Source: Cochliopodium minus
Lineage: Eukaryota; Discosea; Himatismenida; Cochliopodiidae
Reading direction: 5' to 3'
Length of the DNA: 64,000 nt
Assembly: GCA_024220525.1 (NCBI GenBank)
Contig: JAMYWO010000033.1
Span: 171,910 to 235,909, forward strand
Below the pieces are notes generated by a model that was not told the origin of the DNA, made no database searches, and saw nothing but the letters and a program-made list of their open reading frames with translations. Shown here in pieces: positions 1-13,400 of this stretch (within the stretch, counting starts at the first letter, position 1; the number at the start of each line of letters is the position of its first letter). Both the position numbers and the translations under genes were made by a program.

Positions 1-180
1 NNNNNNNNNNNNNNNNNNNNNNNNNNNNNNNNNNNNNNNNNNNNNNNNNNNNNNNNNNNNNNNNNNNNNNNNNNNNNNNNNNNNNTTTGTTTTTTGTTTT
101 TTGTTTTTTGTTTTTTGTTTTTTGTTTTTTGTTTTTTGTTTTTTATTTTTTATTTTTTATTTCTTATTTTTTATTTTTTT
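1..180. repeat. Assembly gap plus T-rich heptamer array
   Basis: Positions 1-75 are N. Positions 76-140 are a tandem array of the heptamer TTTTTTG, changing into TTTTTTA units up to about 180. The array lies in the intron downstream of the last visible exon of the Roco gene, so the gap probably spans more of this simple repeat plus the missing 3' exons. Nothing else is visible. Confidence 0.9.
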
Positions 181-189
181 CTAATTTAC

Positions 190-3100
190 CGTTCATCCAG
201 TAATACTCGCTCAACATTTTGTAAATGTTCTCAGAAGATACACAAGCATTCCTGATTCTGATAAAGAGCATTTTCCAAAGAGAAGATGGCTTGAAAGGAA
301 GAAAGTAAAGGAAGGTCCACTCAAAGTTTTTGGAAACATCATAATAGAATTTTTCATCTTCCATAATATTGTTTGGGTTGTTCAACAGAATTTGGGTTGG
401 CTTGTGCTTTGGAAATAAGAGCGGGATCAAGTATTGTCTCGCTGAATTAATGTTTTTGCTGTCTCCAAATGTTTGTCTTCCTTTCAAAAGCAAAAAATCG
501 AATTTCAACAAGATCTCAATCATAAAATCTTATTTTACAAAATAAAAAATGAAAAATAAAATAATTAAAAAAATAAAAATAAAAAATTAGAAATATAAAT
601 ATAAATAAAATTAAAAATATAAATAAAAAATAAAAAATGAAAAAATGAAAATAAAAAGGTTAAATTTTTAACATCTAATCAAAGTAAAAAAAATATAAAA
701 GTTAAATAATAAAAATAAAAAAAATAAAAATAAAAATTTTAAAAAAAAAATAAAAAAATAAAAAATAAAAACTAATAAAACCTTTTTTCTTAATATCGTT
801 TCTGAAGTCATTTCCCAAGATTTCTTCTATTATCTTGGTTTCTAACTCTTCCTCATCCAAAGACAAAAACAACTGGGACAAGTCCTTGATGTTGTTGAAC
901 CTGTTTTTGAGAAGATCATTGATGACATCTTCTTTGTTTTCGTTGATCAGCTTGTTTTGGACAAATTGAAAAATAACTAATAAAGTCGTAAAGCTAATTT
1001 TATCGACATTAGACTTTTTTCTTTCTTCCAAGTCGTTCCAGATGTCATCAAAGTACATATCGACACATACACCCTTGACCCATTTCATAAACTTTTTGAG
1101 GAAAAGAAAGCAATTTTCTCTTATTTTCGAAAACTCTTTTTCGTCATTGTTTTGAAAGCATAAAAAATAGTCGCTCCCTTCATTGGAGGAACTCAAAAAT
1201 CCGAAATTATTCATAAAGTCATTGTCCTCGACACTATTGGTTACTTTCTCTTCGCTATTTTCCTCATCGAGACTCAAAATGTCCAAGATTTCTTCCAAGA
1301 TTAGCTGTATCTTTCTTCTACCAATATCGATGATTACTTTGAATACCTTTCAATTTGCATTTCTTTATTGTTACCAAAAAACAAAAAAAAAATAAAAATT
1401 ACTTTATTAAACCACTTTGGATCAGGTACAACAACATCTTTCAAAGAAATATCATCAAAAAAAATGATCACTCCCAGTTTATGTAGCTCCACCAGAATGG
1501 TTTCCAGTTTTTCGATGGATTCTTTTGCTTGTATCACTTCTTCCTCATCCTCGTCAAATCCATCTCTAACCCTTATTCTATCTATTTTGAATTCTCCTTT
1601 AGTAACACCTCTCAGACAATCTCTGATCAAAGATACTTCAACAAATGGTTTCTTTTCATCTTCATCTAAAAAAAAAATATTTATTTTCAAAAAAAATTAT
1701 AATTTTTAATTGTTTTGACCATTATCAGAAGCCTCATTTGTGGAAAGTTGTTGAATAAGCTCATAAACCATTTTGTGAGTTAGATTAGCAGAAACACCGT
1801 GTCTAACATCGTCATATTCATTGCAAAGAATATCGAATATATATTTCAATCCTAAATAAAATTGAAAAAAATTTTTTTTTTAAAAAAAAAGAAAATTTGA
1901 AAAAGAATACCAGAATCTGTTTGACAAAGTTCTCTGTTTTTGATAGTAAAAAAATAATAGTTCTTTTTATTTTCTTTGTCTTTCATTTTAAATAAATCAT
2001 TCAGTGTGTATTCTTCTGATGATTTGTCAAGTAGAAGAGGTTCTGGTTCTTTCATTTCAATGTTATTGAAATCTCTCACATCAGCGCTTTTTACCAATAT
2101 TTGTTTATCATCAACAGTGGACAGTGAGACATCTCCTTGGCTGAAATTAATCTTGCTTTTAGACTTGTATGGCTGTCTCGACTTTTCTTTGATTACGTAC
2201 TTTTTAACCAATTTTTCCATTTTGGAGATATGAAAGTGGATAAATTCCACCAAATCTTTCTTCATTTTTTGATCTAGAAAGTATCCCAAAAGTTTTTGTA
2301 CGACAACCGCATTGAAAAAATAATCCTTGAATTTCCCTATTTCGTCGTTATAGTACCCAAAAAAGATCTCGTTAGTATCGTTGGAATACTTCTTCGTCAT
2401 TTCATCCATAGAAAAGTGGATCAATTTAACAAGGGAGCTCATTTGGTTACAAATGTCATCTTCATCGATTTTTTGTGAATTCCGGGACAGGAGATCTATA
2501 ATCTCCAAAAATTTTACTTTTAAAGAAGCAACTTTGCATTTAATCAAGGAACCAACCAAGAGCATCAGATCCGAAATGAGATCGAGTTCATCTACTAGAT
2601 TGTTTACATTGTCGAAATGTCCATAAAATTCTCCATAGACTTTATCTTGAAGAATGACCCTCAATTTTTCGAATTTGTGGTAAGATGAGTAGGTTTTCTT
2701 GATCAGATGATAAATGGAGAAAAAATGATTATTTATGTTTCCGCTCGGCTTTTTGGCGAAAATGTGAAACTTCAAATCAATGTTATTGTTTTCGATTGTG
2801 GATCTAATCACTTTTTAAATTAAGAAAATTAATTAAAAGATGAATTAATGTAAAACGAGATCTTACAATCATCAATTTGCTGAATTCTTTTTTTGATTTT
2901 GATTTTATTTTTTTTGAGCTTGGTCTCGAGCAAGTCCAATTTAGTGGCCAACAAAATAATTCTTTTTTTATTATTAAAACAAAAATAATATTTTTGAATG
3001 TTTTTTTTTTTTTACGTCGCATCTTTTCCGACTTGCGTAAATAAGAAATAAAGCCAATAGAGTAACTTATTTTCTTGCATGATGACGTCCAAGTTATAGG

Positions 3101-6100
3101 AACAATCAAACAAGAGAATATAAATGCAACCGCCACTGAAAAAAAAAGAATGGGCAACGTGGTATTCCTCATGACCAGCAAAATCCCAGATTGAGAATAA
3201 AATCTTTTCTTCTTTCCATTTCGAGATGTCTTTTAAAAAAAAAAATTTAAAAAATTTAAAAAAGAAAGGACAAAAAAAAATTACCAACACCATGAGTCAT
3301 ATGTTCTTCTTTCTTGTCAACTAGAACGACATTATGAGATTCTCGGTTTTTAATGGGATTAGAAATGGAAGTAATCCTTCTTTTAAAACTTGTTTTCCCA
3401 ACATTCTCACAACCTCCAAAAATAACAAGAAGAGAATGAGAAGAATAAATTTAAAAAAAAAAAAGAAATTTTTTTTACCTACAATCATGACCCTTACTCC
3501 TTGGAACGTTCTCTCTCTACTTAATTCTTTTCCCCTTTCGAAGAAAACATAAAACTCTTTGCCCCTTTCGTTCACAATAGATTTCCCGTTTCGCTTCCCA
3601 TTCTCAAATCTACCTTTAAATCTTGTTTGAGTATCAACATTTTTAAGTTCTACCACTGCATCTGGCTCGCCATTGCTCATTTTTCCCTTAAAGCTCCAAA
3701 CTAATTCCTCACTCTCTTTCCAAATGCACTTCCCAGAACCGACCCACTCTCTTGACTAAAATACATTGATTTTAATTAAATGAGTACTGAACAAATTGTT
3801 GGAAAAAAATTTACATTCTTCCATTCTCCTTCCCAAAGTAAAGTGTTTCCATCCATTTTTGTTCCTGTTCCCTCACATACTTTAAATCCCTTGAAAATAC
3901 CTTTTTGAAAAATAATGATAATAAAAATAAAATATAAATACAAAGATAAATACAGTTTTGAAGTGAATAAAAATGATTTTTTTCATCATAAAATTCACAC
4001 ACAAAGTCAGAAAAAGAAGGAAACTCAATCACAAATGTGAGATTAATTTGAAAGCACTCATCTTCATTGTTTCTTTGAGGTTCATAATTATTCCTTTCCA
4101 ACAAATACGATATTGAGTCGTTTTCATCAAATTGAGCCTTTGTGTCATCCATCATTACTTGTAGGATTTTCATATTTTCTGTTTGAAAGGTGTTATGATG
4201 CTTCAAATTTTTTTTGATGCTATCCAAAATTACTTCTCTCAAAGTGTTTTTGTGGTAAATAAAATAACTTTTTATTTCAATTTTGCTCACTTCTTCACCT
4301 TCTTTTAACTTTGTAAAAAATAATTAAAAATAAAACCAGTATTGTTACAAATAACAAAAATTACTTCTAACAAAGTATATGAACGATAAACAATTGAATA
4401 TAAATTCCCTGTTTTTTTGAATTTCATCAGATCTATTGGAGATTTTTTGGAGTTGTTTAAGTGATTAAGGTCGCACTTGGATTCAATTAGATATGACATG
4501 ATATCAGCCGATAAATACTTTTTGGAAGTGATATTATGAAGTGGAGTGTTGGAGGTATCGTTCAAAGCATTTAAATTTGATTTGTTCTCCACCAAAAACT
4601 TGATAATTTCTAAAGAATGGCTGTCAGAACAAGCCAAATGTAATGGTGAGTTCCTCTTATTATCATTTAGGTTAAGATCCGATTTTTTTTCGATCAAAAA
4701 TTTGAAAACATCAATCGAGGTGTAAGAATTTAAAAAAGACAGGTGGAGAGCACTATTCCCATATTGATCGTTCAAGTTGATATCACATTTATTCTCAATC
4801 AAGTACTCTAAGATCTGAGTAGAGACATTGGAATTCTTACAGACGAGATGCAGAGCATTGTACCCGTTTTGATTGGTGATGTTCAAATCGCTCTTTTTTT
4901 CCACTAACAGTTTCAAAATATCTAGCGAGAAGAATTTGTTGTAACCTAAAAGTATATTCAGTATGAGGAAAAAGAAAAAAAAGATCTAAAATAGTTACAC
5001 GCAAAATGAATGGCGATATCGCCATTCTCATTCCTGCAATTTAAATCACACTTTTTTTCTACCAAGTATTCAATACCTTCCACATTTATGTTTTCATTCA
5101 AACAAGCGGTGTGAAGAGGTCGGTTCTTGTTGAAGTCTTTAAGAAGCAAATTGGCCTTGTTTTCAACCAGAAACTTTATTATATCAACGGATACACATTT
5201 ATTCTCCAAAGCAATATTTAATGGAGAATTTTTGTGCTTGTCTCTTAGATTAATGTCACATTTGTGGTTGATCAAATCGTTGATAACTTCTATGTTTATG
5301 TTATTACTTTCACAAGCACAATGCAAAGGAGATTTTCTATTTTTTTCCAAGTTGATCTCTGACTTATTCTCGAGAAGATATTTGATAATCTTCGGGGACA
5401 TATTGTCATTCAAGCAAGCAATGTGGAGCGGAGTGTTGTTCTCTTTGTCTTTAAGGTTGATATCACATTTTCTTTCTACCAATATTTTTATCACTTCAAG
5501 AGATATGTTCTTATTTTTGCAAGCTAAACAAAAAAAAAATATTATAAGAAGCAAGATGATAGTTTTTGAAAAAAATTTTGGGATGTTTTTACCTACATGT
5601 AAAACAGATAGAGATTTGTTCTTGACCAAATTCACATCCAACCCTTTATGCACCAGAAACTCAATAATATCAACAGGAATACTATTTTCACATAAAATGT
5701 GAAGCAAAGAAGAGTCATCCACACTCTTTACATTAACATCAGCCTTATTATCAAATAGATACTTTACAATTTCTACAGACGCTTTCTCATTTTTACACAA
5801 AAAAGTTAATGCTGTTTCTTTTTCAATGTTTGACAAGTTGATGTCAATCTTGGATTCGACCAAATAAGAAATAATATCCATATTCAAGTTGTTACTCTCG
5901 CAAATATAATGAAGAGGCGTGCTTTTGTTTTTGTTTTGAGAATTCACGCTCATTTTTTTTTCAACAAGATATTTTATTGAATCAAGTGTGACATTCTCAT
6001 TCTTTGACAAAAAATGTAAATAAGTGTTTTTCTTATATCCTCCAACTTTCAAATCTGCTTTCTTATCGAGAAAAAATTTGAGTAGATCAAATTCTAGTTT

Positions 6101-6997
6101 AGGGTTGACACAGTAAGTATGAACGCAATTGTTTCCATATTTGTTCTTCGAATTAACATGGGCTTTGTTAAGTACGAGATGTTTAATTGTATCAACTAAA
6201 TGATCTTCACTTTTGCACAGGCTATGTAGAGATGAAAAAAATGCGTCGTTTTTGGTATTGATGTCACTTTTACTTTTCAAAAGATAATCTATTATTTCTA
6301 TTGATGGATGATAGGTGTTGTTCTTAAAGACTGCCATCTGAAAGGGTGTGTTTCCATAAGAGTCAAGTGCTTTTAAAGATTAAAAATAAAAATCTCAAAT
6401 AAAGTTATTGGAAACTACCTTCAAGTGAGGTCTTTGCATCTATTAAATATTTAATTAGCTCTTTTGAACTCAAAGGTTTATTTAGGCAAATATGAAGCGG
6501 AGTGTTATTGAATTTTCCTTTATTCAAAAATATAATTAGAAATGTTAATGAATTGAGTCATATTTACCCTTAATATTCAAATCTGCTTTACTCTCCACCA
6601 TTAATTTGATGATTTCCAAATCTATATTGTGATTAAATCTACAAGATATGTGCAAAGGTGTTTGATTTTGTTTATCTTTGGCATTCAAGTCACTCTTATT
6701 CTCAATTAAGCATCTGATGATGTCTATAGTCAGATTTAGATTTTCAAATGCATTATGCAATGGAGTATCTAAATCAATATTCCTGTTATTAATGTCACAA
6801 TTATTTTCTATTAAGTATTTAATCATATCAAGAGATATAATTTCTTTTTTGCATGCCAAATGTAAAGGTGTATTTCCATTTTGATCCTTCAATTTTGATA
6901 AACCATTTTCCTCTAATATTCTCAAATTCTTTTCCAAATTTAAAAATCCCAAATCCCCAAGAATAGATAATCCTTTATTAATTTGATCTGTTTCCAT
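190..6997 (-). CDS. Roco-family protein: ankyrin repeats, MORN-like repeats, Roc GTPase, COR (3' partial)
   Basis: Sixteen exons with consistent phases: 6568-6997, 6419-6517, 5593-6369, 4999-5523, 4365-4945, 3954-4308, 3815-3900, 3479-3755, 3285-3413, 3016-3229, 2867-2961, 1911-2810, 1720-1851, 1403-1665, 782-1346, 190-528; at least 1922 residues. Residues ~20-800 are roughly 20 ankyrin units (consensus KSDLN...PLH.AC). Residues ~920-1035 hold MORN-like units (FKGFKVCEGTG, RFKGRFENGKRNGKS). The Roc domain (~1040-1190) has P-loop GCENVGKTS, switch II WDFAGHEEYH and G4 TKLD. A ~300-residue insert encoded by exon 12 follows, then COR-A (LHKLGVIIFF, VPDPKWF) and COR-B (YLIPLLFP, FEWTFLYFLPF, ending YYWMNG). 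Known Roco proteins couple Roc GTPase/dimerisation to a kinase; here the kinase would lie beyond the gap. No leucine-rich repeats precede Roc, which is atypical. The junction at 1720/1665 uses a weak GTCAAA donor. A separate ankyrin gene is unlikely because the phases join across 4365/4308. Confidence 0.85.
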
Positions 6998-7045
6998 TTT
7001 TTTTCTAATTCAGATTAAATAAATATTTAATTTATTGTTTTTTTT

Positions 7046-9206
7046 TTAAAAGAAAGAAAGAGATCTCAAAGCGTTTTCAGCATTTGTATCACCACAACTT
7101 GCAGCTTTTTCAAAGTATCCCTTGGCTTTGTCAAAATCCTTATCTACACCCTTTCCGAGTTGATAGGCCTTTCCGAGAAGAAAATTGGAACGAGGGGAGA
7201 CATTGGAAATGGATTCCAACAAAGAAATTGACTTTTGATGGTCCATAGGAACACCCATTCCACGTTGATAACACAAAGCAATACTCAAAGTAGCACTGAC
7301 ATGACCAGCATCAGATGCCTTCAAAAGAAGATTGATCCCTTTGAGCTCATCCTTTTTATTTTAAAATAAATATTTTTTTTTGAAATTAATTCTTTTACCA
7401 CATCAACCCCAAGACCTTTCAAATAGATCTGTCCAATGGCATATAATGCGTCTACATTGTCTTTGGACGTCAAATCGCCATCGGCAAGTAGCTCAAGTTT
7501 TTTGATGGAATCTCGAAGGAGATCGAATATTTCTTCTTTTTGAGGGTGTTTATTGTTGATAAGGTACGCACAAGAAAAGGCAGCGAAAATCTGGCCTTTT
7601 TTAGCTGCACTTAACAAATACTGAACTGCCTTTTCTTCGTTGTACTCAACACCATAAGATCCTTCCTGACATCTTACTCCCATCTCCATCATTGCTTGCC
7701 TTTTAATAAAAACTATTAGGAGATAAACTCAGAAAAGAAAGATATTACGGAGATCCTCTCTCGGCAGCAAAAGTCAAGATTTCATTTGACTTTTTATAAT
7801 CTATTTCAACTCCTTTTCCTGATGAATACAACTTGGCAAGCTCGGTGAATGCAGGAGGGTAACCTATCACGACAGCTCTTTTATAATAATTGAACACTGC
7901 TTGAGCTTGCTCTAATCCTTCATCGTTTCTGACATATCCTTTGTCGAGCCAACCAGCATAAATATATGATGCTAATTTAAAGATTGGAAAGGAATAAGAA
8001 ATTGTATGTTAAATAATTTCTCCAAAAAAGTATACCTTCTGCACTTTGTAAATTAGAAGCATGTTTCATCAACTTTCCTGCTTTTACTTTGTCACTTGTT
8101 CCTTCAGGAGTTAATCCATGAAACAACAAACTGGAATAAAATTGGATTGCAAAAATGACAGTTCTAGTAGGAGGCTGCTTGTGAGAAAGTGTTTTAAGAC
8201 CATCATAACTCTTTCTAAACAATTTCTCAGCTTCCGAAAGATTTTTTTCAACACCACGCCCTGTTTGTAGCAAGGTGGCTTTGAGGTATAGCGCAAGAGG
8301 ATTGTTAAATTGTTCTGCTTTTGTAAGATGATCTATGGATGATTCTGGATTTTGTTCCATATCTAACAAGGCCAATTCTACCAAAGCATCAGATATACCA
8401 TAAGATGCCCTCTCCAAATATCCCCTCGCTTATTTAATTTGTAATATGATAAATATTATTGACTGAACTTATTAAGAGGAATTATTACCTAGATTCAAAT
8501 CTTTGTTCGTAATTGAATTGTCCAAATATAATAATCCCAGCTGATAATTGGATAGATAATAATATACTTCTGATCTATCATTTGGATAATGTACTGATGC
8601 TGATAATTCCAACATTTCAATTATTTCTTTTGTATATTTCTTTGGATTATTTTGAAGATATTGTATAGCTAAGATATGTGATCCTATTACTTGATAAGGT
8701 TTCAATTCAAGATCTCTTTCTTTCAAAGATCTGAGGAGATATTTCTCAATTTCTTCAAATTTTTTTTCTTTTTCAATTGATATCTTTCCATTCAAGATTT
8801 TGGCAGCAATTTCAAAGGAAGATACCTTTGATCCTTGATCGGATGCTTTATACAACATCTTTATTGATTCATCTTTTTTGCCAAATTCTAATAAGAGTCT
8901 ATGATACAAATGTGATGCAAATGGATGATTGAGATTTGATGCATTCTCCAAATGTTTTGCAGCAGTTTCTTTATCATTCTTATCTAGATATTCTTTTGCC
9001 AATTTATATAGTTCTTCACCATTAATATTATCTATATTTGATGTGGAATAATACTTAATTTGACATGAAGAGAATAATTTATTTTCTTTCAATGATTTAA
9101 AATTCGTTCCTATCAATTTATCATTGAATTTGAAAGTTTCTAATGAAGGAAGAAGGAAAGTATCGAATTTGGTAAAAGAGGATATTCTCTTGAAGCTATT
9201 CTTCAT
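7046..9206 (-). CDS. Sel1-like repeat protein, probably mitochondrial
   Basis: Five exons: 8489-9206, 8036-8428, 7749-7971, 7399-7699, 7046-7351, giving 646 residues ending TAA. The N-terminus is basic, rich in Ser, Phe and Lys, and acid-free for the first ~15 residues (MKNSFKRISSFTKF), followed at ~50 by KYYSTS, which looks like a mitochondrial targeting leader. Residues ~65 onward are Sel1-type helical repeats of the form A...L..LY..G.GVE.D..KA...; clear units include LYSSGKGVEIDYKKS, CYQRGMGVPMDHQKS and AYQLGKGVDKDFDKA. Sel1 repeats scaffold protein-protein contacts; no catalytic domain is visible. I chose the first ATG in frame. It is divergent from the PS decarboxylase gene, with only 43 nt between the two ATGs. 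The similar leader of the TPR protein at 30171 suggests a shared organelle. Confidence 0.85.
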
Positions 9207-9249
9207 TTTTTTTTTTCTTTTAATAAAAATATTAAAAAAATTGAGCTCA
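9207..9249. promoter_or_regulatory. Compact divergent promoter region
   Basis: Only 43 nt separate the start codons of the Sel1 protein (minus) and PS decarboxylase (plus). The spacer is a T-run followed by A/T-rich sequence with no recognisable TATA element. Both promoters and both 5' UTRs must share it or overlap the neighbouring coding sequence. This is inference from spacing alone. Confidence 0.5.
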
Positions 9250-10316
9250 ATGAAGTTAATCAAAGGATTTACAGCAGGATTTTTGGCTGCATCATTATTC
9301 TATTTTTCTACAGATGATAATGCATATTTAAAGTTTCAAAGAAGCTCTTCAATCCTTTGGGGAAAATTAACTGGAATTACCTTACCAATATCTGCAAGAT
9401 CATACGTTTATAACTTATATGGAAAACAATTCAATGTAAATTTTGATGAAATAGATGGAGAATTGGAATCATTTCCATCAATCAAAGCATTTTTCACAAG
9501 AAAATTAAAACCTGGTTCAAGAATTTGGTCAAATGAAGGTGAATTGGTAAAAGCAAAAAAATATAAATTAATCTCCTTCTCAAAATAAAGCTATATTTAC
9601 TAATTTAAACCTATATGATAATAAAGGCGAGCCCAGTTGATGGTACTGTGCTCACATTTGGAGAATCAGAAAATGGGAGAGAGATAGAACAAGTGAAAGG
9701 AAAAAATTATTCAATTGAAGAATTTTTGGGACATACGCCAATCCCAGGGTTTTATCCATCAATAAATGAATTATCACAATATGATTATGAAAGACATTCC
9801 TTTTTCAATGCAGCTCGCGCACAACAAAATAAACTTTATCAATGTGTTATTTATTTGGCACCAGGAGATTATCATTGGATACATTCTCCAACTAGTTGGA
9901 ATATACTCAATACAACCCATTTTGCGGGAGGATTATATTCTGTGAGATTATCTGTTGCTCATTCATTGGATCGTTTATTCTGTATAAATGAGAGAGTGGT
10001 AATGGAAGGTGCTTGGAAATATGGCTTCTTTTCTTTGACTGCTGTTGGTGCTTGGAACGTCGGATCTATCAATCTCGTATTTGATAAGGATCTAAAAACA
10101 AACAAGCATGGCACCAAGATTGGATACTCTGATAAAAAACCTGTTGGTGATTCTCTCGAAGGTCTAGAAGTAGAAAAAAGTGATGAACTCGCTTATTTCA
10201 ATTTTGGATCCACTGTCGTTCTTTTGTTCGAGGCTCCTAAAAATTATGAGTGGAATTTGAAAGAAGGACAAAAAGTCAGAATGGGTGAAATGATTGGTAG
10301 AATCAAATCAAATTGA
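9250..10316 (+). CDS. PSD: Phosphatidylserine decarboxylase
   Basis: Two exons (9250-9546 and 9627-10316; 80-nt intron, phase 0) give 328 residues, TGA stop. PSD decarboxylates phosphatidylserine to phosphatidylethanolamine. Family signatures seen: ARSYVYNLYG and SFPSIKAFFTRKLKPGSR in exon 1, SPVDGTVLTFGE spanning the splice, YLAPGDYHWIHSPTSW with the conserved His, and the C-terminal self-cleavage motif FGST (Ser about residue 294), whose Ser becomes the pyruvoyl group after cleavage into beta and alpha chains. The usual mitochondrial motif is LGST, so Phe in the first position is a mild variant. The N-terminus MKLIKGFTAGFLAASLFYF has one likely membrane segment, suggesting inner-membrane or ER anchoring. 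It pairs metabolically with the PS synthase at 55160. Confidence 0.95.
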
Positions 10317-10468
10317 AAAATTTCCTTTTTCCCATCAACAACACATTAAATTATTATTTTCTTGGAAACATTTCCCAATCTTTTTTTTTCCTTTTCAATA
10401 TATCATTTGATAAATTAAATAAATATAATAAAAAAAAAAAATCAAAAAAAAAAATTTGAATAAAGGAA

Positions 10469-13400
10469 ATGAGCTTTTCATTTGGCAATAGGAAAACCAC
10501 CAATGTAGATTTAATCAATGCTGTTATTATGATGCTATATGATATTTCTGTTGGAAATACAACAATCAAAAAAGAAGAGATAAAAAAGAAATTATTGGAA
10601 GGATATGAACAAGGAAAGAATTTCGATTTCTATAAATTATTTCCAGAAATCAAGGTGACCGAAGAGATTGATTTCCTATTGAGCCTTAATGATTCTGCGG
10701 TATCATACACTGAAAAATTTGAAAAAATCGAATTATTTGATCAATTTGGAGAGGAAACAAGATTAGAGTAAAATATATTTTTGCGCAATATATATATATA
10801 TTTTTTAATACATTTTGTTTTAAAGATCAAAGGATCCATTCAAAGAAAATAGAATTCCATCTTCTCTTTTGGGATATATGCTTTCATTTCTATCCATTCA
10901 AGATGTTGGTGCTTTATTAAGCACAAATTATAGTATGAGGAATACAATCTTAAAATGCAAATCATATTGGAGGTTAAATTTTCCAAATAAAATAAATATA
11001 CTTCTAATAAATTATTTTATTAATACCATTTTATTTAACCAAATATAACAGGAAAATTTATCTCAAAAATATGAAAATGAGTAGAGCCTCCAGGATTCTC
11101 AGATTCGTGAGCTTATATCAGCAAGATAATGTCAAGGTAGTGATATTGAATAATTTAAACGGGGATACTAGATACTTGATAGATTATTTGGTCTCAATTA
11201 CATTTCTATTTCCAAATATAGAAGCAATTGCAATCATCAATTCACCTTGTTTTTATGTAAATTCATATTTTTAATAATTCATAAATCTTGATTTTCTTTT
11301 TTTTTTAGTCAAGAGGAATTTATGATGTATCAAAACTTTCCAGTTTTTCCCACAACAACTTGCATATCCTCAATATTTCTAATACCTTTGTCAGTCCAAA
11401 CGATTTCAAAAACTTTGAGCAAGTTTTCCCAAATTTGGAAGTATTGATAGCTCCATCCTCGGCATACAATATTCCCACCAGTAATAACGTTTTTTCCCAT
11501 CAAAATTTGAAGATTGTGGATGTCAGTTTTGGTGAAATCAAGTTTGAAAATACTGGAGGAGCAAAAGTATTTGCAGTTGGTGTAAATATTTGAACTATTA
11601 TTTTTAAAAATTAAAATCTAATTATTCTCATCCAGAACAAATTACATGAAGGACTTGATTGCTTCAATGAAAATATCTATACAATGATGAACAGTGACAA
11701 TTTAAAGGGGACTCCGATCATCAATGCGCTAAAGAACATTATTCCTCATGTAGGGACTTTTGAAATCAAAAGCTACCAAACAGAATTTAACATTTTTCAC
11801 CACGCTTGTATTAATGGAGACTTGGAAACCTTAAAATTTCTATTAGAGCATAATCCCAACTTAATTGAATCTTTAACTAATAACGAAGATAACTTGGAAG
11901 TTGTTTATTATGACAAAGGTCGAAATTTCTGTTTTTTTCTTGTTATTCTTAAAATTTTTTTTTTTAATTAGTTTGTTATCCATTTGACTTCAATGGTAGA
12001 AGAGGATCGAAAAGTGGAAGCGATTCTGATCTTTTCAAGTGTACTCCTTTGGCTCTCAGTATTCAACACGATCAAAAACCTGTTGTTTCTTTTCTTTTGG
12101 AAAAGGGGGCAAATTTGTATAACGGGAACATTTCTTCTCTTTTTATTTCTCTTGGTGTTTGGGGAGACTCACTTAATTTAGAAAAAACAAAATACTACGT
12201 CAATCTTTTGCTAAAGCATGGAGGAGATCTCAATTTCAAGCATTTTTGTAATCCAGTGAAAATTTTTGACAAATCCACCGAAAAGAAAGAATTTTTGCTT
12301 CCTTTGGAGTTTTTGCTGAAAACAGAAAGAGAAAAAGATGGAGATAGACCCCATAGTAATCAAAATGCAGTCCAGTTTTTCCAAATTGTAGACTTTTTGT
12401 GGAAGCAAGGAGCAAAAATTGAAATCATCGACCCCTTTTTTTCATTTGATTACTCTAATTACCAAGAATTACTTGAGTTCTTTGTCTCCAATAATGCTTT
12501 GGTTGGTGGTGATTCTATCAACAAAACTGACCAACTTGGCAGATCAGGTATAATGAGAGCTTTCATGCACGCAAAGAACTTGCAATCCATAGGTCAACTT
12601 CTCTCTCTTTCTTTAATTGGTGAAAAAGCTGGCTTGGTGGATAAAGACAACAACTCCCTTTATCACTATCTCTTTTATCTCCTTAACAACCAAAACTCCA
12701 CTATCGACTCAGTAATCTCAAAACCTGAAATAATTCAAATCTTGTCTCAATTTAAATCTTATAGAGTTCCTGCCACCCAAAACAGCTTTGGATTCAACCC
12801 TCTCCTTTTGCTACACTGTTGCCCTTCCATAAAAAAAACTAACACAAACTTGAACGACGCTTTTTCAGAACTCTCTGCGAATTTGTGCAGCAATGATCCA
12901 GACAAGAATGGATGGACCCCTATCCATCAAGTCGCTTTCCTCAACAATTTCTCTTCGTTGATCGACCTTGTCAATAATGGCTTTGACATAAATGTGGTGG
13001 ATAAAACTGGCACTTCTCCTTTGTTGGCCATTTTCAAACATCCCATTAACGAAAACTTGACTGCTGTTAGATTTGCAACAGATTGTGTAAACACTCCTGT
13101 TGACAAGTTTAACTGTTTCGCTTATCTTTTGTGCAACGGTGCAAAAATGGATATTATTGATGATCAAAAGAGAAACATCTTCCATTTTATCGCTCTCAAG
13201 GACATCAATGAGATTATCTCCTTTTGGTTGTCCAAATGTTTCGAGGAGAAAGCATGGTGTGACACATCCAACATTCCTAACCACTCTTTAGATTTTTCAA
13301 ACTTTGAAACTTCGTCAAAGTTGGTAAATTCTTTAGATGTTGATGGTAACAAAAAATTATTCGATTAATTACTTGATCTAAACCACTTTTTTTTTAGGTA

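Noticed and set aside
76-180. TTTTTTG heptamer array as a telomere
   Set aside because: It sits in an intron of the Roco gene next to an N gap and grades into TTTTTTA; similar arrays fill many introns here.
4305-6997. Ankyrin stretch as a separate gene from the Roco
   Set aside because: Splice phases join exon 5 (4365) to exon 6 (4308) and onward to MORN and Roc without a stop.
12865-13284. 139-codon minus-strand frame in the ankyrin exon
   Set aside because: It is a shadow of the long sense exon, with no motif and no splice support.
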